Origin: Halomonas icarae
GTDB lineage: Bacteria > Pseudomonadota > Gammaproteobacteria > Pseudomonadales > Halomonadaceae
Assembly (NCBI RefSeq): GCF_009901955.1
Contig: NZ_WUTS01000001.1
Span: 2,890,172 to 2,954,171 of the forward strand
Direction of reading: 5' to 3'
DNA length: 64,000 bases
Shown: positions 1 through 8,699 of the stretch, piece by piece
Layout of the letters: each line of letters opens with the position of its first letter
Position numbering within the stretch: position 1 is the stretch's first letter
Notes under the pieces: model-generated
What the model was told of the DNA's origin: nothing
Database searches by the model: none
Seen by the model: the letters and a program-made list of their open reading frames with translations, nothing else
Program-made: the position numbers and the translations under genes

Positions 1-199
1 TGGTCAGCCGTGCAGGATCGTCAATGCGATAACCACGCACCTCGGGAACCAGGCCGGAAAACTCAAGATCGACCTCAAGCTCACCGCTGGATCCTTGCCG
101 AAAATCGAGCTCTTCGAGCGTCGACGCGGCCATAGCAGCCCCCGAGACCGCCAACATGGCGAGCAGCGCCACGGTACGCTTGATAATGTGTGCTTGCAT
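1..199 (-). CDS. pilQ: Type IV pilus secretin PilQ, N-terminal fragment
   Basis: Only the first 66 codons are inside the window; the gene runs off the left edge. PilQ forms the outer-membrane secretin pore through which the type IV pilus passes. The visible part has a signal peptide (MQAHIIKRTVALLAMLAVSG, cleavage probably after AAMA near residue 24) followed by the start of an AMIN-type domain (STLEELDFRQGSSGELEVDL), which binds peptidoglycan in secretins. The ATG at 199 is preceded by a purine-rich GGGGGAAGGGA stretch. Position directly downstream of pilMNOP supports the call. It could only be mistaken for another AMIN-domain secretin. Confidence 0.85.
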   Translation of the reverse strand, partial: MQAHIIKRTVALLAMLAVSGAAMAASTLEELDFRQGSSGELEVDLEFSGLVPEVRGYRIDDPARLT

Positions 200-226
200 G
201 GCTGGTTCCCTTCCCCCTGCTTGACG

Positions 227-243
227 TTGCTCCCCGGGAGCAA
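227..243 (-). other. Intercistronic hairpin between pilP and pilQ
   Basis: A 7-bp inverted repeat (TTGCTCC / GGAGCAA, 3-nt loop) lies in the 96-nt pilP-pilQ gap. It has no U-run, so it is more likely an mRNA processing or stability element than a terminator. This is inference from sequence only. Confidence 0.35.
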
Positions 244-295
244 TGATAAACTGCTGCGCTGTTCGCACTTGTTATTGACTGCCGAGCCTGCTGAG

Positions 296-832
296 CTAGC
301 CGCTCTGCTGGCCGTTGAGCTCGAGCCGCGTGGTGCGCTCGACCCAACCACCACGCCCGGTTGGCACGATCTCGATCAACTGTACCGTTGATGAGGTGAT
401 ACTGACGATACGACCGAAATCGCTCCCCATATGGTTGCCCACCCGCAGCCGGTGAACCTGGCCATCCGGTGCATGCACCAGCGCGGAGGGCTGACCACCC
501 TCGGTCAGGGTGCCTACCAGACGTAGCTCCCCGAGGCTATAGGCCTCCAGCGCTTCCCGCTCACGGCCCAGATCGGGCGCCAGGTCGGTGGCAACCTGAG
601 TCTGCTGCTCCTCCTCGGGCATGCGCGGCACAAAGGGGCTGCGCAGATCGGCATATGTGTAGGGCACTGCTTCGAAATCGGGTATCTCCGGTAGCTCGAT
701 CTCCGGTGCGGGGGCGGGATTGTTACGAATCTCGGCCAACTCGCGGTCGAGACTGGTCAGCTGCGGATCGGCACAGCCGACGACCAACAACAGGACTGCA
801 CTCCCTGCGACTACTCTCTGCCCGGCCCTCAT
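296..832 (-). CDS. pilP: Type IV pilus inner-membrane lipoprotein PilP
   Basis: 178 residues, the usual PilP length. The N-terminus is a lipoprotein signal with lipobox LVVGC (Cys20), followed by a flexible Pro/Glu-rich segment (about residues 38-70) and a compact beta domain toward the C-terminus (LRVGNHMGSDFGRIVSI). PilP joins the PilN/PilO inner-membrane complex to the periplasmic domain of the PilQ secretin. It overlaps pilO by 4 nt (ATGA-type junction), so translation is probably coupled. Family and role follow from operon position and these features. Confidence 0.93.
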   Translation of the reverse strand: MRAGQRVVAGSAVLLLVVGCADPQLTSLDRELAEIRNNPAPAPEIELPEIPDFEAVPYTYADLRSPFVPRMPEEEQQTQVATDLAPDLGREREALEAYSLGELRLVGTLTEGGQPSALVHAPDGQVHRLRVGNHMGSDFGRIVSITSSTVQLIEIVPTGRGGWVERTTRLELNGQQSG

Positions 833-1452
833 GAGTCGCCCTCCGCGTCTTTCCGATAGCTGTAAGTTCGCGCCACCAGGGCAAGCCGCAGGTTGTGACC
901 GTTATCCCCCTCCGGTGACAACGTCATGTCATGCAGGGTAACAATGCGTGGCAGGCCGGCGACGCCGGCCAGGAAGGCGGCGATACGGTGATAGTCGCCA
1001 CGCACCTGAATATCGAAAGGCTGCACGACATAGTGTTCCTGGGCCGCCGTGCCACGCAGACGGATGTAGTCGATCGTCAGCTGGTTGTCGAGGGCAGTCT
1101 CGGTGATATTGTCGAGCAGGGCCGGAATCTCCGCACCACTGGGCAACATCTCGCGCAGTTCGTCCATGCGCACCTCGAGAGCCTCCACCTGCTCACGAAG
1201 AGGCTCAAGCCTGGCGGCCAGCGCCGCCTTGGTTCTGAAGGCGCGAATCAACTGTGGCTCTTCGGCCCTGACCTGCTCGAGCTGTGCTTTGGCTGGCGCA
1301 GCCAGATACCAGTGCATGGCGAAGAAAGTCACACCCAGCGTCAACAGACAGAGCAGCAGCTGCAATGACCAGGGCCACACCCCGGCCTCCTTGATATCGA
1401 GCTCGCGCCAGTCCAGCTCGCGCAGCCGACGCATCTCGGCATTGAGGTTCAT
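829..1452 (-). CDS. pilO: Type IV pilus alignment protein PilO
   Basis: 207 residues. A short cytoplasmic N-terminus is followed by one membrane span (about residues 29-52, LQLLLCLLTLGVTFFAMHWY), a coiled-coil-like stretch (about 55-100) and a periplasmic ferredoxin-like domain containing the family-typical FDIQVRGDYHRIAAFL segment. PilO dimerises with PilN and sets up the periplasmic alignment complex of the pilus machine. It overlaps both pilN and pilP by 4 nt, so pilMNOP is a single coupled operon. Confidence 0.95.
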   Translation of the reverse strand: MNLNAEMRRLRELDWRELDIKEAGVWPWSLQLLLCLLTLGVTFFAMHWYLAAPAKAQLEQVRAEEPQLIRAFRTKAALAARLEPLREQVEALEVRMDELREMLPSGAEIPALLDNITETALDNQLTIDYIRLRGTAAQEHYVVQPFDIQVRGDYHRIAAFLAGVAGLPRIVTLHDMTLSPEGDNGHNLRLALVARTYSYRKDAEGDS

Positions 1453-2036
1453 GGCCTCTCCTCCTCGGTTCCGCCGGATGACTTTTCCGCGTGCGTTGCG
1501 GGCATGCGCTGACTCATGCTGAGACTGAAGCTTCTACGCTCCCCGCCGCCCTCGGCTTCGACTCCCGATAGCACCGGCTCGGTAAAGGAGGCTGCCGCCC
1601 CCAGCCGGCGCAGCTGATCCGACACCTGGCCGTTATCCTCGGCTCGCCCGGAGAGGCGCAGACCGTCATCCTGTCGGCTGAACTGGGTGTAATGCACTCC
1701 CTCCTCGAGACTGGTGATCAGATCGCTCATCACGTGAACCGTCTGGCTGCGCCCGTTCTGCAGCTCGGTAAAGACGCCAACCTTCTCGATCACCTGATCA
1801 CGAACCGTCTCCAGGTCGCCGACCTCTCTGATCGATGAGTCAAACTGACGAGTCTGGGTCTCGATATAGGCATTGCGCTGACGCTGAACCTCGACTTGCT
1901 GCTGATAGAACCAGGTCATGGCATAGCCTCCAGCAATTCCCAGCAGCGCCGCCCCCCCCAGTGCCACATAGAAGCGCTTGCTGCGCCGCGCCCGCTTCTC
2001 TTCTCGCCATGGCAGCAGGTTGATCTCGATCGTCAT
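1449..2036 (-). CDS. pilN: Type IV pilus alignment protein PilN
   Basis: 195 residues. The first residues (MTIEINLLPWREEKRARRSK) carry the conserved INLLPWRE motif that docks into cytoplasmic PilM. One membrane helix follows (about residues 23-44), then a coiled coil and a periplasmic domain. PilN is the partner of PilO in the inner-membrane platform. The start overlaps the pilM stop by 4 nt. Confidence 0.96.
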   Translation of the reverse strand: MTIEINLLPWREEKRARRSKRFYVALGGAALLGIAGGYAMTWFYQQQVEVQRQRNAYIETQTRQFDSSIREVGDLETVRDQVIEKVGVFTELQNGRSQTVHVMSDLITSLEEGVHYTQFSRQDDGLRLSGRAEDNGQVSDQLRRLGAAASFTEPVLSGVEAEGGGERRSFSLSMSQRMPATHAEKSSGGTEEERP

Positions 2037-3163
2037 GAGCGCGCCCTCAATGCCAGACCACAGGCCGTCAACATGGCTGGCGCTTCGCCGGAAAGCGTCT
2101 GTACATCGATGCGGCTGTTGACCTTCATGCGCGCCAATGGATTGGCGATGGAGACCTCCATTCCGCTCTCCTGGGCCAGGCGCTCGGCCAGGCCAGGCAG
2201 TACGCTGGTACCTCCGGCCAGCACCATATGACGCACCTCCTGCTTGCGCCCGGCGGTGTAGTAGAGCTGCAGCGAACGCCCGACCTGCTGGGCCAGGGTA
2301 TCCAGGAAGGGAGTAAGGACGCTGTGCTGGTAGTCTTCCGGCAAGCCGCCGCGCTTCTTGGCGAGCCCCGCTTCGTCATAGCTCAGGCCGTAGCGATTAC
2401 GAATCTCCTCGGTCAGCTGACGACCGCCGAATACGGTGTCACGACTGTAGACGATCCGCCCATGACGCAGCACATGGAAGGTATTCATGTTGGCTCCGAT
2501 ATCCACCAGTGCCACGCAATCCTCCTCTTCGACATGTGCCGGCAACTGGCGGCGCAACTCGGTGAAGGCCCTCTCCATGGCAAAGGTCTCGACATCTACT
2601 GCTGCCGGCGTCAACCCTGACTGCATCACGGCGTCGGTCAGCTGGCTGACCTCCTGCTGCCGGCAGGCCACCAGCAGCACGTCCTGCTGGTCGGCATAGC
2701 GCGCATTGAGTCCCAGGCGCTGGAAGTCATAGGCGACTTCACTGAACGGAAAGGGAATGTGCTTGTCAGATTCAAGCTCGATTCGCGACTCGATTTCATC
2801 GCTGCTTAGCGATGCGGGTAGCGTGAGCGTCTTGGTGATCGCTGCGCTGGCGGGTACGGCTACCACTGCCTTGCGGGTGCGAGGCTTGGCCTGATGGACG
2901 GCTCGGGTAAGGGCGTCAACCACCTCGTCCATATCCTGTATGCGTCGCTCGACCACCGCGCCCTCGCGCAGCGGCCTGACGGCATAGCTCTCCACCTGAT
3001 ACGTGGCGCCAGTTCGCCTGAGCTCCACAAGCTTGACCGTGGCCGAGGTGATATCGACACCGATCACTCCCTTGCTTGATGCCATCAATCGCATCTCTGC
3101 TTTGCCCCTGCTGAGTCGTGCGGCATGCTTGCCTTGACGTGGTGCCTGCCTTGCTTCTACCAC
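2033..3163 (-). CDS. pilM: Type IV pilus assembly ATPase-like protein PilM
   Basis: Actin-like (FtsA fold) cytoplasmic protein that binds the PilN N-terminus. Diagnostic segments are GVIGVDITSATVKLVELRR (phosphate 1), ALVDIGANMNTFHVLRHG (phosphate 2) and VLAGGTSVLPGLAERL (adenosine motif). The start is uncertain: the longest frame begins at a GTG (3163), but homology would begin at ATG 3094 or 3085 (MRLMASSKGVIG). ATG 3094 has a purine-rich stretch upstream and gives about 353 residues, the normal family length. It is the first gene of the pil operon, divergent from mrcA. Confidence 0.95.
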   Translation of the reverse strand: MVEARQAPRQGKHAARLSRGKAEMRLMASSKGVIGVDITSATVKLVELRRTGATYQVESYAVRPLREGAVVERRIQDMDEVVDALTRAVHQAKPRTRKAVVAVPASAAITKTLTLPASLSSDEIESRIELESDKHIPFPFSEVAYDFQRLGLNARYADQQDVLLVACRQQEVSQLTDAVMQSGLTPAAVDVETFAMERAFTELRRQLPAHVEEEDCVALVDIGANMNTFHVLRHGRIVYSRDTVFGGRQLTEEIRNRYGLSYDEAGLAKKRGGLPEDYQHSVLTPFLDTLAQQVGRSLQLYYTAGRKQEVRHMVLAGGTSVLPGLAERLAQESGMEVSIANPLARMKVNSRIDVQTLSGEAPAMLTACGLALRARS

Positions 3164-3258
3164 GGCAGGTCTCGATTGTTTATCTCAGTCTTGTCGCATG
3201 AGGTTACATGATCTTGCCATTACTAACACGGTAAACCTTGGGCTAGCATCGTCAACGC

Positions 3259-3287
3259 TGGTGACCCTCGGCCGGGCTTTCTATAAT
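3259..3287 (+). promoter_or_regulatory. Putative sigma-70 promoter of mrcA
   Basis: A perfect TATAAT lies at 3282-3287 with a weak -35 (TGGTGA at 3259-3264) 17 nt upstream. The -10 sits inside an inverted repeat (GCCGGGC at 3271-3277 and GCCCGGC at 3288-3294), which could be an operator or only a local hairpin. The start would lie about 75 nt before the chosen mrcA ATG. Confidence 0.5.
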
Positions 3288-3368
3288 GGCCCGGCAACCA
3301 ATGTCGCAACCAACGTATCGTCATCGCTTCACATCCGCTCCAGTTCCCAGCATGGACACCGCCATTTC

Positions 3369-5885
3369 ATGACGTTTATCAGAACCCTGCTCTTTTCCCT
3401 GGTCTGGCTCACCGTCTCGCTGATCGCCGCGGCGGGCCTGGGCGTAGTGGGCGCCGCCCTCTACTTTGCGCCCGGGCTGCCCGACGTGCGCCAGCTCCAG
3501 GACTTCGAGCTGCATTCACCACTGCGCATCTATACCCGCGATGGCAAGTTGATCGGCGAATATGGTGAAGAGCGCCGCCTGCCCATCGACCATGACGAAA
3601 TCCCTGCCGAGTTTATCCAGGCACTGCTGGCCGCCGAGGATGACGGCTTCTTCGAGCACCGTGGCGTCGACCCCATGGGCCTGCTGCGGGCGGCCGGGGA
3701 ACTGGTAGCAAGCGGCGGCGAGATTCAGTCCGGCGGCTCCACCATTACGATGCAGGTAGCGCGCAACTATTTGCTGACCCTGGACCGTACCTTTACCCGC
3801 AAGATTCGGGAGATCCTGCTCGCCCTGCAAATGGAGCGAGTGCTCAGCAAGGAAGAGATCCTCGAGCTCTACGTCAACAAGATCTTCCTGGGTCATCGCG
3901 CCTACGGCATCGCCGCCGCCGCCGAAATCTACTATAACCGTCCGCTGGCCGAGTTGACCCTGGCCGAGAAGGCGATGATTGCCGGCCTGCCCAAGGCCCC
4001 CTCCAGCTTCAACCCTCTGACCAACCCCGAGCGCGCGCTGATTCGCCGCAACTGGATTCTGTTCCGCATGCGGGAACTGGGGCATATCGACCAGGCCACC
4101 TATGATGAGGCGGTGCAGGCCCCCATCACCGCCGAGCGCCATGTGGCTAAGGCCGAAGTCGATGCCGATTACGTCGCCGAGATGGCGAGACAGTATGCCG
4201 TCGACCGCTTCGGCGAAAGCGAGGTCTATACCGGCGGATACAAGATCACCACCAGCCTGGATAGCGAGCTCCAGCCCATGGCGCGCCGCGCCCTGGCCCG
4301 TGGCCTGATCGACTACGACACCCGCCACGGCTGGCGCGGGTCGGAAGAGCAGCAACTGCCGCCGAGTCTGGCAGAGGCCCAGGATCGCACCGAGCGCAGC
4401 GGCCTGGAGGAGGAGCTCGAGGAGTCCCCCGAAGTGCTGGAGACCGCCCGACGCGCCGCCGAGCGAAGCGAGACCCGTATCGAAGGAATCGACGGCGACG
4501 TCAGCAACTGGGTGCAGGTGCTGGAGCGCACGCCACGCTATGGCCTTCTCCAACCTGCCATCGTGGTAGAGAGTGAAGGCCGCCAGATGCGCGTGCTGAT
4601 GCGCGAAGGCAAGCTGCGGACCATCGAGTGGGACGGCCTCTCCTGGGCCCGCGAGTACAAGAGCGCACGCTACCGCGGCGCCGAGCCAGGCTCGGCGGCC
4701 GAGATCGCCGGCCGTGGCGACCTGGTGCGCGTGATGGAGCGCGACGACGGCAGCCTGCGCCTGGCTCAGCGCCCCGACGCGGAAGGCTCCCTGGTGGTGA
4801 TGCATCCCGATACCGGCGCCATTCTCGCCCTTCAGGGCGGTTTCGACTTCAACGCCAGCAAGTTTAATCGCGCCGTACAGGCTCAGCGCCAGTCGGGCTC
4901 CATCTTCAAGCCCTTCATCTATCTGGCGGCGCTCGAGAGCGGCATGATGACCGCCGCCAGCGTCGTCAACGACGCTCCGGTGGTGATCGACGACGGCAGC
5001 AACGAGCTGTGGCGCCCGGTCAACTCAAGCGGTGACTTCCTCGGCCCGATGCGCCTGCGCAATGCCTTGGCGCGATCTCGCAACCTGGTGACCATCCGCG
5101 TGCTTCGCGAGGTGGGCCTCAGCGAGACCATCGAGTTCCTCAAGGGGTTCGGTTTCGATGAATCGCGCCTTCCCCATGGCCTCTCCCTGGCGCTGGGCAG
5201 CGCCAGCCTGACCCCTCTGGAGATGACCAGCGCCTATGCGATTCTGGCCAACGGCGGCTTCAAGATCTCGCCCTGGTTTATCGAGCGCGTCGCCAAGGGC
5301 GAAACGATTGTAGAAGAGACGCAGACGGTCGTGGCTTGCCGCGAGTGCAGCGCCGGGCAGGAGGAGGTAACGATTGAGGGTGAGCGCCATGCCGTCGCCG
5401 AGCGCGTGGTCGATCCCATCAACCTCTATATCCTGCGCGACATGCTGCGTGATGTGATCGAGAACGGCACCGGCCGCCGTGCCCTGGAGCTGGGCCGCGA
5501 GGATATCGTCGGCAAGACCGGCACCACCAACGGCCAGCGCGACACCTGGTTCGCCGGTTTCAACAGCGATCTGGTGGCCACGGTCTGGCTAGGCAAGGAT
5601 GACAACACCACCACCGCCGAATACGGCGCCAATGCGGCCCTGCCGATCTGGATAGCGTTCATGGGCGAGGCCCTCGACGGCAAGCCCCTGGCCATGCCCG
5701 AGGCTCCTGGCGAGCTGATCACCGCACGCGTCGACCCCGAGACCGGCCGACGCGTATCGAGCGGCGGCATCAGCGAGCTCTTCCACCCCGACCACCTTCC
5801 TGAGCGGCAACCACGCCGTGTGGAGCGTGAGGTGGAACAACAGAGTGGCTCCCAGGGTACGGGCGTCTACGAGGCAATCTTCTAA
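3369..5885 (+). CDS. mrcA: Penicillin-binding protein 1A (bifunctional transglycosylase/transpeptidase)
   Basis: 838 residues from the ATG at 3369; the frame is open further upstream but the N-terminal membrane anchor (MTFIRTLLFSLVWLTVS) begins here. PBP1a polymerises and cross-links peptidoglycan in the periplasm. The GT51 domain has the catalytic EDDGFFEHRGVD motif near residue 91. An OB-like insert follows, then the transpeptidase with SIFK (nucleophile Ser near 511), SRN near 570 and KTGTTNG near 715. All three penicillin-binding motifs are intact. Divergence from pilM is the same arrangement as ponA/pilM in Pseudomonas. Confidence 0.96.
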   Translation: MTFIRTLLFSLVWLTVSLIAAAGLGVVGAALYFAPGLPDVRQLQDFELHSPLRIYTRDGKLIGEYGEERRLPIDHDEIPAEFIQALLAAEDDGFFEHRGVDPMGLLRAAGELVASGGEIQSGGSTITMQVARNYLLTLDRTFTRKIREILLALQMERVLSKEEILELYVNKIFLGHRAYGIAAAAEIYYNRPLAELTLAEKAMIAGLPKAPSSFNPLTNPERALIRRNWILFRMRELGHIDQATYDEAVQAPITAERHVAKAEVDADYVAEMARQYAVDRFGESEVYTGGYKITTSLDSELQPMARRALARGLIDYDTRHGWRGSEEQQLPPSLAEAQDRTERSGLEEELEESPEVLETARRAAERSETRIEGIDGDVSNWVQVLERTPRYGLLQPAIVVESEGRQMRVLMREGKLRTIEWDGLSWAREYKSARYRGAEPGSAAEIAGRGDLVRVMERDDGSLRLAQRPDAEGSLVVMHPDTGAILALQGGFDFNASKFNRAVQAQRQSGSIFKPFIYLAALESGMMTAASVVNDAPVVIDDGSNELWRPVNSSGDFLGPMRLRNALARSRNLVTIRVLREVGLSETIEFLKGFGFDESRLPHGLSLALGSASLTPLEMTSAYAILANGGFKISPWFIERVAKGETIVEETQTVVACRECSAGQEEVTIEGERHAVAERVVDPINLYILRDMLRDVIENGTGRRALELGREDIVGKTGTTNGQRDTWFAGFNSDLVATVWLGKDDNTTTAEYGANAALPIWIAFMGEALDGKPLAMPEAPGELITARVDPETGRRVSSGGISELFHPDHLPERQPRRVEREVEQQSGSQGTGVYEAIF

Positions 5886-5995
5886 CGTTTCGACCAATCC
5901 CGGCATTCGCTGGCAGCGGCGCGGAGGCTCTCGTCCCTCGACTGATTCACGCGCCGCTCTCCACTTACGATACCTGGCAACCCGAGAGACCGACC

Positions 5996-6760
5996 ATGCC
6001 GCATTCTGCGTTTCGGTCCTGCACATCTGTATGGCTGGCGCTTTTCGGCCTGTTAGCAATTGCGGGCCAGGTGCACTCCAGCCCCTTCTATGCTCCGCCC
6101 TTGCCCACAGAGGACGACGAGGCCTTCAGCGGCAGCACCGAGCTGGGCTACACCCATATGTCTGGCAACACCGACAGCCAGACCTTGATCGCCAAGGGCC
6201 GACTCACCTGGTTTACCGACAACTGGACTCACACCCTGCGCGGCGAGGTACGCAATGTCAGCCGTGATGGCGACACCAGCGCCGAGCAGTACCTGGTGGC
6301 CGGTCGCGAACGCTTTGACCTCGAAGGCCCCCACTACCTCTTTGGCTTCGCTCGCGGAGAGAGAGACCGCTTCAGCGGCTATGACCAGCAATTCACCACC
6401 ATCGCCGGCTATGGACGAGACCTGCTCGACGACGAGCGTCACCGACTTTCACTGGAATCGGGACCGGGCTATCGCTACGACCGCATCGAGGGGAAGGAGA
6501 ACGCCTCGCTGGGCGTGGCATATGGCGCGATGGCCTACGAATGGGCTTTCTCGAAGACCGCGAGTCTGGAGCAAGAGCTGTCGGTGGAGGCCACTGACGA
6601 CAACACCACCTCACGCTCACTTTCGTCACTCACCGCTCGGCTAAACTCACACCTGGCCTTGAAGCTGTCGCACGAGATCAAGGATACCTCGCGCCCTCCG
6701 GCGGACGCTGAGGCACGTACCGACGAGACCACCAGCGCCTCCATTCTCTACGACTGGTAA
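5996..6760 (+). CDS. DUF481 family outer-membrane beta-barrel protein
   Basis: 254 residues. The N-terminus is a signal peptide (hydrophobic VWLALFGLLAIAGQVHS, cleavage near residue 28). The rest alternates polar and hydrophobic residues as expected for a salt-induced outer-membrane barrel of the DUF481/YdiY family; the opening FSGSTELGYTHMSGNTDSQT and the terminal aromatic YDW are typical. The function of the family is not established; E. coli YdiY is described as acid-inducible. It ends just before a terminator hairpin shared with the convergent malic enzyme gene. Confidence 0.85.
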   Translation: MPHSAFRSCTSVWLALFGLLAIAGQVHSSPFYAPPLPTEDDEAFSGSTELGYTHMSGNTDSQTLIAKGRLTWFTDNWTHTLRGEVRNVSRDGDTSAEQYLVAGRERFDLEGPHYLFGFARGERDRFSGYDQQFTTIAGYGRDLLDDERHRLSLESGPGYRYDRIEGKENASLGVAYGAMAYEWAFSKTASLEQELSVEATDDNTTSRSLSSLTARLNSHLALKLSHEIKDTSRPPADAEARTDETTSASILYDW

Positions 6761-6780
6761 TCCAGTAACACATAAATACT

Positions 6781-6804
6781 GACGCCGGCTCGAGGGCCGG
6801 CGTC
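6781..6804. terminator. Bidirectional terminator hairpin between DUF481 gene and maeB
   Basis: A perfect 9-bp inverted repeat (GACGCCGGC / GCCGGCGTC) with a 6-nt loop sits between convergent genes. The flanks are only weakly T-rich, better on the minus-strand reading. Confidence 0.65.
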
Positions 6805-6833
6805 GTCATGGGCGGTGGCGAGTACTCAGAGGC

Positions 6834-8102
6834 TCATGCTCCGTAGATGTCATCCACTGCGGTCAGCGGGTAATGGGAGGGGTAGGGCTTGCGCGCCACA
6901 CCGGAGTCCACGGCAGCCTGAGCGACGGCGGAGGTCACCCGGTCCAGCAGGCGTACATCGACCGGCGTGGGAATGATGTAGTCGCGACCGAAGCTCATGC
7001 TCTCCTTGCCATAGGCCTCGAGCACATCTCCGGGCACCGGCTCCCGCGCCAGGTCCTTGAGCGCGTGCACCGCCGCCACCTTCATCTCCTCGTTGATTCG
7101 CGTGGCCCGAACATCCAGGGCACCGCGGAAAATGAACGGGAAACCCAGTACATTGTTGACCTGGTTGGGATAGTCGGAACGACCGGTGGCCATGATCACA
7201 TCATCACGGGTCTCGTGAGCGACATCGGGGTGGATTTCCGGGTCCGGATTGGTGCAGGCGAACACCACCGGGTTCGAGGCCATCTTGCGCAAATGATCGG
7301 CACTCATCAGCCCTGGGCCGGAAAGTCCCACGAAGGCGTCGGCGCCATCGATGGCATCATCGAGGGTGCGCTTGTCGGTCTCCACGGCAAACATCGCCTT
7401 GTACTGGTTGAGATCCTCTCGCCCACTATGGATCACGCCCTTGCGATCGAGCATCACGATATTCTCGGCGCGAGCACCACAGGAGACCAGTAGCTTCATG
7501 CAGGCGATGGCCGCGGCGCCAGCCCCCATGCAGACAATTTTCGCTTCGGAAAGCTTCTTTCCGGCAATATCCAGGGCATTGAGCATGCCGGCCGCGGTGA
7601 CGATGGCGGTTCCATGCTGGTCATCATGGAACACCGGGATGCTGCACTGCTCGATGAGCGTGCGCTCGATCTCGAAGCACTCTGGCGCCTTGATATCCTC
7701 GAGGTTGATTCCCCCCCAGGTATCGGCGATGCGCGCCACGGTATCGATAAAGGCCTGAGGACTTTCGGCATTGACCTCGATATCCACGGAGTTGATACCG
7801 GCGAAGCGCTTGAACAGCACTCCCTTGCCTTCCATGACCGGCTTGCTGGCCAACGCCCCGAGATTGCCCAGGCCTAGGATGGCAGTCCCATCGGAGATCA
7901 CTGCCACCAGGTTACCCTTGCCGGTGTAACGGTAGGCATTTTCAGGGTCCCGAGCGATCTCGCGCACCGGCTCGGCCACGCCGGGGCTGTAGGCCAGTGC
8001 CAGATCCCTGGCAGTGGCGGTAGGCTTGGTGAGCTCGATGGAGAGTTTTCCGGGAATGGGTTTTGCGTGGTAGTCCAGCGCCGCCTGTCTTGCATCAGTC
8101 AT
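6834..8102 (-). CDS. maeB: Malic enzyme (oxaloacetate-decarboxylating malate dehydrogenase), short form
   Basis: 422 residues. It oxidatively decarboxylates malate to pyruvate in the cytoplasm, giving reduced nicotinamide cofactor. The malic N-domain (YSPGVAEPVREIARDP, GNLVAVISDGTAILGLGNLG) and metal-binding PECFEIE and FHDDQHGTAIV motifs are present, followed by a Rossmann NAD(P) domain (IVCMGAGAAAIACMKLL). The phosphotransacetylase-like extension of long MaeB (about 760 residues) is absent, so this is the short type. I cannot tell NAD from NADP preference. A promoter and a 13-bp palindrome lie directly upstream. Confidence 0.93.
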   Translation of the reverse strand: MTDARQAALDYHAKPIPGKLSIELTKPTATARDLALAYSPGVAEPVREIARDPENAYRYTGKGNLVAVISDGTAILGLGNLGALASKPVMEGKGVLFKRFAGINSVDIEVNAESPQAFIDTVARIADTWGGINLEDIKAPECFEIERTLIEQCSIPVFHDDQHGTAIVTAAGMLNALDIAGKKLSEAKIVCMGAGAAAIACMKLLVSCGARAENIVMLDRKGVIHSGREDLNQYKAMFAVETDKRTLDDAIDGADAFVGLSGPGLMSADHLRKMASNPVVFACTNPDPEIHPDVAHETRDDVIMATGRSDYPNQVNNVLGFPFIFRGALDVRATRINEEMKVAAVHALKDLAREPVPGDVLEAYGKESMSFGRDYIIPTPVDVRLLDRVTSAVAQAAVDSGVARKPYPSHYPLTAVDDIYGA

Positions 8103-8127
8103 GCTCGAGATCCATCAGGAAGGGTGA

Positions 8128-8140
8128 CTTGTTCAACAAG
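8128..8140. promoter_or_regulatory. Palindrome CTTGTT-C-AACAAG at the maeB start site (candidate operator)
   Basis: A perfect 13-bp palindrome overlaps the downstream end of the putative maeB -10 and the expected +1. This is the location of a repressor site. No known family is assigned. Confidence 0.4.
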
Positions 8141-8167
8141 TATAGAAAAATATTCCACAACTGAACA
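8139..8167 (-). promoter_or_regulatory. Putative promoter of maeB
   Basis: On the minus strand TATACT (8139-8144) is preceded 17 nt upstream by TGTTCA (8162-8167), across a locally AT-rich spacer that stands out from the surrounding GC-rich DNA. Confidence 0.5.
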
Positions 8168-8234
8168 GCGCCCCACGAAGCGCCTGCTGGACGCTCGTTT
8201 GACGCCGTTGCCGGCACCTTGTCGCCAAAACGCA

Positions 8235-8259
8235 AGAACCCGCCAGGAAGGCGGGTTCT
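8235..8259 (-). terminator. Rho-independent terminator of rpmE
   Basis: A 10-bp perfect stem (AGAACCCGCC / GGCGGGTTCT) with a 5-nt loop, followed on the minus strand by TGCGTTTTGG, lies 28 nt downstream of the rpmE stop. Confidence 0.8.
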
Positions 8260-8287
8260 CGTGACGGCTGACCGACATCGGTCACGA

Positions 8288-8500
8288 TCAGCGCTTGAGC
8301 GCGGCGCCGAAACGCTTGTTGAAGCGCTCGACACGACCACCGGTGGTGGCCTGCTTCTGCTTGCCGGTATAGAAGGGATGGCACTGAGAGCAGACGTCCA
8401 GTTCCAGATCGCGACCGGCGGTGGAGCCGACCTCGAAGGTGGCGCCGCAGGAACAGGTTGCGCTGATCGTCTTGTATTCGGGGTGGATACCTTGTTTCAT
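8288..8500 (-). CDS. rpmE: 50S ribosomal protein L31 (zinc-binding type)
   Basis: 70 residues starting [12 protein letters not shown], with GAGG 7 nt before the ATG at 8500. The reading frame is open further upstream but the homologous start is clear. Four cysteines (CSC near residue 16-18 and CSQC near 37-40) form the zinc site of the type that is released under zinc starvation. It is divergent from priA, as in E. coli and Pseudomonas. Confidence 0.97.
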   Translation of the reverse strand: MKQGIHPEYKTISATCSCGATFEVGSTAGRDLELDVCSQCHPFYTGKQKQATTGGRVERFNKRFGAALKR

Positions 8501-8699
8501 CTTGAGCCTCGTTGCGCTGTATGCCGCCACCTGATCCGCTGCCAGGCACCGCACACGGTTGTCTATCGATTGACGAGCAACACTATTGATTGCCAAACAA
8601 TCATGGGATCACCGGAACCCCTCGTCGCCGACCAGGCGCCGGGGAGCGCCGCATACTACCAGAGTCGCCGCCGGAGGCCAATTGCCAGGTTCACCAATT

